Positions 58,565 to 64,000 of a stretch of 64,000 bases of DNA are shown here, in pieces (position 1 is the stretch's first letter; the number at the start of each line of letters is the position of its first letter). The DNA lies in assembly GCA_008931825.1 (NCBI GenBank), contig QXVZ01032838.1, forward strand, positions 18,145 to 82,144, in the 5' to 3' direction. A program made the translations under genes and the position numbers. A model generated the notes under the pieces. The model did not search any database. It was not told the DNA's origin and worked only from the letters and a program-made list of their open reading frames with translations. Source of the stretch: Phallusia fumigata (Eukaryota > Chordata > Ascidiacea > Phlebobranchia > Ascidiidae).

Positions 58565-61500
58565 GTATGTTGTATCTGTCTCGAAGTTTTTGCTCCTCAA
58601 TGCTTTGTATTTAAACATAAAAATGTGACACAGTTTTTACTGGGTTTGGATTCGTTTTATTTTGTAATAAAGATTTGGTAAGGGTCGGTATATGTATGGA
58701 CAATGGGAAACTGGTAAAACTTATTAGAAAACTTGTTTAATGTCCAGATTATGTGTTGCTAAAACCCTTAACATGTCTAGCTGATTTCATAGATTAGCTA
58801 ACATACACAAATTTTCTGTTTCAGACCAACATATTGATACAAGCTGTGGTTGAAGATCAGAATGGAAATATCAAGAAAGCTATCAAACTTTATTCACAAG
58901 CTGTGGAGTATCTTGTTCCTGCAATATACTGTAAGCAGCTACCTCAAGATCTTATTATGTTACATAAAATTAATGGACATTTTTGGCAAGTAAATTTTCC
59001 TGTTGTTAAAAAGCTTCCACATTAATTTATACCTGCATTTTGAGTTTGCTCAGACACATTTTTAATAAAAAACAAATACAGCTTTAAAGAAATAAATATG
59101 TGTGCTTCAATGGCAAGGTTTGTTCATTTTAAACTGGCTTAAAAAGGCTATTAGGATAATTAGTTGGTCTAATCAACTACAAGTACTACATTATAAGGTA
59201 AATTGCTTTCCTTTTAGATGAGCCAGATAAACACAAAAAGGAATCTTTAAGAAGAAAGGTAAAAATGATTTTTACTCCTGGGTAAAACCATTTTGAAGTA
59301 TAACTGAAAAGTCTGATACAACATACATTATTTAGTTTAATACAAAATGTGGCTGTAATAAGAATGAAGGCAAGGTTCAGAAAACTCGCCTATAAATTTA
59401 ATCCCACCCAACACAAGATGGTGGAAAGCCACTAACTTTAAAAATTTAAGTAAAAAAATGTTCCATGAACTTACTACAAGCAAAAGGCTTTCAGGCATTT
59501 GGCCTTGAGAAAAAAAACAAAATATGTTTTTTTCTTTCTGTTGAATGCCGGTTTGTTATCATTTGGTCAAAAAAAAATTTTGGTTTCAAATTTACAAACT
59601 TCATACTTGTGTTCAAGTTTGAAATAACAGTAGGTGTTATAAAAATTTTAAACATAAAAAGAAATTTGGTAGTCCTTAGTCATCCTATATCTTCTGTCCT
59701 TAATCGTCTAGGATGCAAGGACAGTGTTGCAGCTTTAAATGTTAGGTAATATTTTAAAATTGTTCAATTAAGTGATGTGTAACTTTCGAAAATCTGCCAG
59801 GTTTTGTTGTTGTTTTTGTCGACAAACTATTTCAATTTGTGTCAAACATTACACACAGGTGAAGGAATACTGCACGAGGGCTGAAGCTCTAAAAGAACGA
59901 AGCAAACCACAAAAACCAGCAACACAGGAATCAATAAAAGATAAACTTTGTACGAAATAGGTTTCTACTCTTTTTAATAATTTTTAATGAATATTTTTAC
60001 TAGCTGTTTTTGTTTTGGTTCATTAAAATGTACACATAATATTGACATTTTCTAGTTGATTTATCAAGAGACAACCCANCCATAGATTAGCTAACATACA
60101 CAAATTTTCTGTTTCAGACCAACATATTGATACAAGCTGTGGTTGAAGATCAGAATGGAAATATCAAGAAAGCTATCAAACTTTATTCACAGGCTGTGGA
60201 GTATCTTGTTCCTGCAATATACTGTGAGCAGCTATCTCAAGATCTTATTATGTTACATAAAAATAATAAAATTCATGGACATTTTTGTCAAGTAAATTTT
60301 CCTAATTAATTTATACCTGCAATTTGAGTTTGCTCATACACAGTTTTATCAAAAAAATAGAGCTCTTAAAAAAATAAGTATGTGTACTTTAATGGCAATT
60401 AGTTTGTTAATTTTAGACTGGCCTAAAAAGGCTATTAGAATAATTAGTTGGTGTAATAACGTACTACATAATAAGGTGAATTGCTTTTTATTTAGATGAA
60501 CCAGATAAACACAAAAAGGATTCTTTAAGAAGAAAGGTAAAAATGATTTTTGCCTCTGGGTAAAACTATTTTGAAGTATAACTGAGCTGCACGTTTGGCA
60601 TCAATGTTTTGGTGTAAAAAGTCTGATTGGTGGAGTGCCACCAACTTTAAAAATTGTGTAAAAAAATGTTCCATGAACTTACTACAAGCAAAAGGCTTTC
60701 AGGCATTTGGCCTTGAGAAAAAAAACGGAACAAAATATGTTTTTTCTTTCTGTTTAATGCTGGTTTGTTTTATCATTTGGTCAAAAAATGTTGTTTGCAA
60801 TTTTACAAACTTCATACTTGTGTTCAAGTTTGAAATAACAGTTGGTGTTATAAATTGTACTGCAGAAGTTTAAAATTTCAAACATAAAAAGAAATTTGGT
60901 AGTCCTTAGTCATCCTATATCTTCTGTCCTTGATCGCCTAGGACGCAAGGACAGCGTTGTAGCTTTAAATGTTAGGTAATATTTTAAAATTGTTCACTTA
61001 AGTGTTGTGTAACTTTTGAAAATCTGCCAGGTTTTGTTGTTGTTTTTGTTAACAAACTATTTCAATTTGTGTCAAATAATATACACAGGTGAAGGAATAC
61101 TGCACGCGGGCTGAAGCTCTAAAAGAACGAAGCAAACCACAAAAACCAGCAACACAGGAATCAATAAAAGACAAACTTTGTACGAAATAGGTTTCTACTC
61201 TTTTCATTAATTTTTAATGAATATTTTTTACCAGCTGTTTTTGTTTTGGTTCATTAAAATTTACATGTAATATTATCATTTTCTAGTTGAGTTATCGAGA
61301 GACAACCCAGACTTAATGAATGGTCTTCAACTTTTGTTTGCTGGACGGAACAAGGTAATTGCATTGTTTAATTCAACTACCATAAAATCTGTGCATTCAG
61401 CCTGCAAATGCTGCATATCACAAGAAAGTAATTTGGTCACAATTGTCCCAGAATCTCTAAGAGCTCTGTGACAAATATCTCATTTCCAGGAATTGGAGGA

Positions 61501-62371
61501 AAAATTTGAAGAGGCCTTGGATCTTTACACCAAAGCTTTGGGTGAACTGATTCCTATTCTAGAAGGTAAAACAGTCCCCTTTTTGGGCCAAGAACAGAGA
61601 TGTAAATTGTATCCGTGTTACCTGTTAGGTTGGATCACCTATTTAGCAAGTTTTGGTCATTGTGATTAGAGATGGAATTTTATGACAAATAAAGTCAAAA
61701 AACTTGTCACTGCCCTTCCTCAGTTCATTACAATAGACTTTTGTGTTTTCCACAATAAAAGCTGAGTGGGATGCATGTAAATTTTGGCATAAACGAAAAG
61801 GGATAAAGCAAAAATATTTAAAAATGATGTGAAAAAATGCACCCACCAAGGAACTATTTCTATTTGAGGGTTTTACTGGTAATTCTGTTCCAAGATGTCG
61901 ACAATGCCCTAAAATGCTTTCAGATTGATCCTGCCATCCATCCCCTAACCTAAGTTTTATTTATCAGCTGAGGTTGCTTCACAGCGCAAAGAACTTCTCC
62001 ACGAACAAATTCAGCTGCATCTGGAACGAGCGGAGGCCATCAGACATTATATAAGTGTAAGTTTTTGGTGCTTTCATGTAGATTTTTAAGGCTTACTGGA
62101 GAAATAGCACAGATGACAGTGCATTCTTAAGGTTATATCCTATAGTAAACACACTTATCAAGCATGACAATCATGCATAGGTCTCTTTCCATTTTGACCC
62201 TTTTTGTTAAATGGATTTTTTTTAAGGAACACACAAATTAATGTCCATTGTGATTAAAATATTTTTGTACGAAGGTTAATGAAGTTAAAGTCAAAAAGGT
62301 GGATTCAATATCATCGACTACTACAATACCTGGAAGTGGCAGCAGTGTTGAAGTTGAGGAACACAGCCAGC
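56016..62371 (+). CDS. ulk3: Serine/threonine-protein kinase ULK3 (C-terminus uncertain)
   Basis: Orthologue of ULK3, a Unc-51-like kinase linked to autophagy, Hedgehog/GLI signalling and the ESCRT-III abscission checkpoint. Exons: 56016-56144, 56471-56614, 56817-56937, 57264-57368, 57480-57586, 57760-57876, 58409-58564, then one set of the duplicated first-MIT exons (58825-58930, 59218-59258, 59859-59949, or 60118-60223, 60496-60536, 61089-61179), 61287-61354, 61490-61565, 61968-62056 and 62275-62371. All phases fit. Kinase domain about 25-285: glycine loop GSGTYATV (30-37), Lys54 in [11 protein letters not shown] with Asp147, DFG 167-169, APE 190-192. Two MIT domains follow (about 294-372 and 396-450). 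With one MIT-1 set the protein is about 482 residues plus a short tail, against 472 in human. A donor follows 62371. If it is not used, the frame stops at 62428-62430. The ATG at 56016 gives MASSSRAS followed by the conserved start of the kinase. Confidence 0.94.
58250..58335 (+). repeat. tRNA-like SINE remnant in a ulk3 intron
   Basis: TTAGCTAACCCCTGGCACTG resembles a decayed A box, followed by CTTCTGGGTTTGAATCAAC with a B-box-like GGGTTTGAATC (58316-58325). It lies in the intron before the last kinase exon. No cloverleaf can be drawn. Confidence 0.4.
58788..60078 (+). repeat. ulk3: ulk3 first-MIT segment, copy 1 of a direct duplication
   Basis: Contains exons 58825-58930, 59218-59258 and 59859-59949, plus the first 23 bases of the next exon (60056-60078), where it breaks off at the N. 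The exons encode one MIT domain ([18 protein letters not shown], then a helix with [12 protein letters not shown]). Compared with copy 2, the exons differ at about 5 of 238 positions, while the introns carry more substitutions and several indels, including about 100 bp extra near 59300-59400. Confidence 0.85.
60079..60079. other. Undetermined base (N) at the duplication junction
   Basis: The only N in the window. It sits exactly where copy 1 of the ulk3 MIT segment stops, inside an exon, and copy 2 begins, inside an intron. Confidence 0.95.
60081..61309 (+). repeat. ulk3: ulk3 first-MIT segment, copy 2
   Basis: Contains exons 60118-60223, 60496-60536 and 61089-61179, and runs on without a break into the complete following exon (61287-61354). 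Coding changes relative to copy 1 are few (for example Glu to Asp in the small middle exon). Both copies keep intact splice sites and open frames, so the sequence alone does not tell which one the functional allele uses. Confidence 0.85.
61287..62371 (+). CDS. ulk3: ULK3 exons for the second MIT domain and tail
   Basis: Four exons. The first ([17 protein letters not shown]) links the two MIT domains, as the SARDLLREMARDKPRLL region does in human. The next two form MIT-2 ([18 protein letters not shown], then [19 protein letters not shown]). The fourth is a low-complexity tail ([17 protein letters not shown]) ending at a GTAAGT donor, so a short last exon should follow. None was identified up to the end of the window. 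Read through, the frame would instead stop at 62430. Confidence 0.85.
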
Positions 62372-62799
62372 GTAAGTCGCTTAACAATAACTTTGTTGTA
62401 AGTTGTATGCCAGGCTTTGATATGTTTTAAGGCTGTTAAAGTTGAGATATTTTACGTTTGTAAGTTCAGTGGTTAAGATTACTATTGTGATTCTTGCATA
62501 AGGGATTAAGTGAAATCACCACAGGTGTAAAGGCATAACAAACTGTGATAAGTGCGACGAACTTCTCATGGGTTGGAGCGATGGTTTTTCGAAAGTGTAA
62601 ATAAGCTTGTCACGTGTCGCTCAGGGTTCGACCGTATTGCGGCGACGGGCTGCCCGACCGTGTTTGGACAGTTCTGTGTCTTGCTCTTCTGCGATTTGGT
62701 CTAAGAGGTTTTAATCCGGTGTCTCATTAGTTGAACGAACTTTACGTAAAGTTGGGGTCCAGGCGAAGCTTGACATCATTACAAACCCACAACAGATTA

Positions 62800-62870
62800 A
62801 TTACCCGCCTAATGGTTAGTGAAACTGTCTTGCGCGTGAAAGGTTGTGGGTTCCAATCCCGTCACAACCT
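62800..62870 (+). repeat. tRNA-derived SINE
   Basis: TAATGGTTAGTG matches a tRNA A box, and GGTTCCAATCC (62849-62859) matches the B-box consensus, with about 30 bases between them. The T-arm stem GTTGTGGGTTCCAATCCCGT is near-perfect. The anticodon arm is not intact and the 5' acceptor strand does not pair, so it is a SINE head or pseudogene and not a working tRNA. Confidence 0.55.
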
Positions 62871-62998
62871 AAGCGAAAAAAATAAGCGGTACGTCTCCAA
62901 ACGAGTGGAGCCAAATGGACTGAAAACCAAATGAAAAACAACACAAACTAGGAAATAGAAAACCAACAAGCAAAAAAATGTTCTAACAAAACAGCTAT

Positions 62999-63065
62999 AG
63001 GGCAGCTAGCTCAACGGTGCAAGCATATTCCTGTGTTGTTCCGCCTGCTGGGGATAAACATGAAA
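62999..63065 (+). repeat. Degenerate tRNA-like sequence
   Basis: GGCAGCTAGCTCAACGGTGC carries a good A box (TAGCTCAACGG), but the expected B box is reduced to CTGGGGATAAAC. It lies 130 bp after the clearer tRNA-like unit and may be part of the same composite element. Confidence 0.35.
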
Positions 63066-64000
63066 CAAAAATACACAAAAAATACATGAAATACAATTTA
63101 GTGCATGTACACATTCAAAACTGGGAACTGCCATGAACCTTTCATACAGGGCAACGATGACCGTGCTTGAACATATGAATTTGTTTTTGTTTTTTTCGTC
63201 ATGGCTCAAGTACTAAGCACTTTTTTACCACAGCATACTTTGTGCTGTTCCAAGTATCATCATAGCCTTTTGCTATCACCAATTAAAAAAACAAGACAAA
63301 AAACGCGATTGTTACAGGGGCACTATTAAGTGTGTGTTGGTTAAATAAAAATATTTTAAATTACAGAGGTAACGTAGAAGATTTAAGTCAACCTAATATT
63401 ATTTAGACTAACTAAACATATACTTACACGTAACAAAGTAGTCGATATGAACAAAATAGAGCTTGAACGTTTGAAAAACTTATGTCGACGTTGCTACGTA
63501 TAAAGGCTTTGGTTTGAAGGTGGCCTTTTAATCAACTTAACTCGTCCAGATGTTGTGTCATCCTAATACGACATTACATGCAAACCTCTTCACCGAATCG
63601 TCTTACATTCACTTGGTGGCGCTGCTGGGTTTCTCAGGATTGATTTCCTCAGCTGAATCGGATTGATTTGTAACCGTTAGACGGCAGTAGAGATTCAGTT
63701 GCGTGCAAGCGCTCGACGTTTGTATATAGCACACCTGTTGAAAAGCTTAGCGCTTCATAAAATAAATTAATGGTTAAAAAGTGTGCGATTGCGGCGAGAA
63801 ACAGACCCGGTGTTGAATAATGATTGTGGTTTGCTGTTGGGTGTCTTGGCCAAATTTCCTTAACCATTGAGCAAAGATCGTTGTCTGTATCTAACGTAAC
63901 TTTAAGTCGCTGCCAGAAAGCGCTGCCTTGTTGGTGTGAAGGTTCGTCCTTGTGCTCTCAGCCAACTTTGTTTCTCGTATGGTTTCCCAATGTCAGTCTA

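Larger units (their letters stand above)
62431..64000. other. Right flank after ulk3
   Basis: No gene recognised; it probably includes the last ulk3 exon and 3' UTR. It holds two tRNA-like sequences (62800-62870 and 62999-63065) and an AATAAA at 63344-63349 on plus. The short open frames near the end look random. Confidence 0.4.

Noticed and set aside
62800-62870. Functional tRNA gene
   Set aside because: The A and B boxes are present, but the acceptor stem does not pair and no clean anticodon arm can be drawn. Kept as a SINE/tRNA remnant.
1-64000. CRISPR arrays, bacterial operons, phage or integron features
   Set aside because: The window is clearly eukaryotic. I saw no regular spacer-repeat array and no prokaryotic gene.

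Overview
The window looks like nuclear DNA of a tunicate, most likely a Ciona species. It is AT-rich overall and its genes are split into many short exons with small introns. The encoded proteins are animal ones: basonuclin, mitochondrial succinyl-CoA ligase alpha and the kinase ULK3. Decayed short repeats are scattered between the genes. The species assignment is inference from gene content and architecture; no database was searched.

Layout. At the left end is an open plus-strand reading frame for a two-pass membrane protein I cannot name (2522-3640). It converges on a large minus-strand basonuclin gene, of which I reconstructed eight consecutive in-frame exons from 18865 down to the stop at 5686 (about 1231 residues; the first coding exon was not found). 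From about 18.9 to 54.6 kb I recognise no gene. This 35-kb interval carries alternating AT-rich DNA and GC/CpG-rich patches (for example 19.4-20.0, 29.0-29.5, 30.3-31.9, 39.5-39.9, 41.1-41.8, 45.2-45.9, 48.4-49.1 and 50.4-50.9 kb). It also holds clustered transcription-factor-like motifs, fold-back and hAT-type miniature elements and tRNA-derived SINE remnants. It may be the upstream regulatory domain or long 5' intron of basonuclin. A few splice-flanked open segments at 52.2-53.9 kb hint at one more undetected gene.

At the right end two plus-strand genes follow each other: an intronless suclg1 (54692-55687) and, about 330 bp later, ulk3 (from 56016, fourteen consistent exons to about 62371). 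Inside ulk3 the three exons of the first MIT domain are present twice (58788-60078 and 60081-61309), joined by a single N at 60079 within a truncated exon. The two copies cannot be spliced in series without a frameshift. This points either to two haplotypes placed in tandem by the assembly or to a very recent partial duplication.

The three recognised genes share no pathway. Basonuclin is a nuclear zinc-finger factor, SUCLG1 works in the mitochondrial TCA cycle, and ULK3 is a cytosolic/endosomal kinase. The close suclg1-ulk3 arrangement, with no AATAAA/ATTAAA found between them, is the only sign of possible co-expression.
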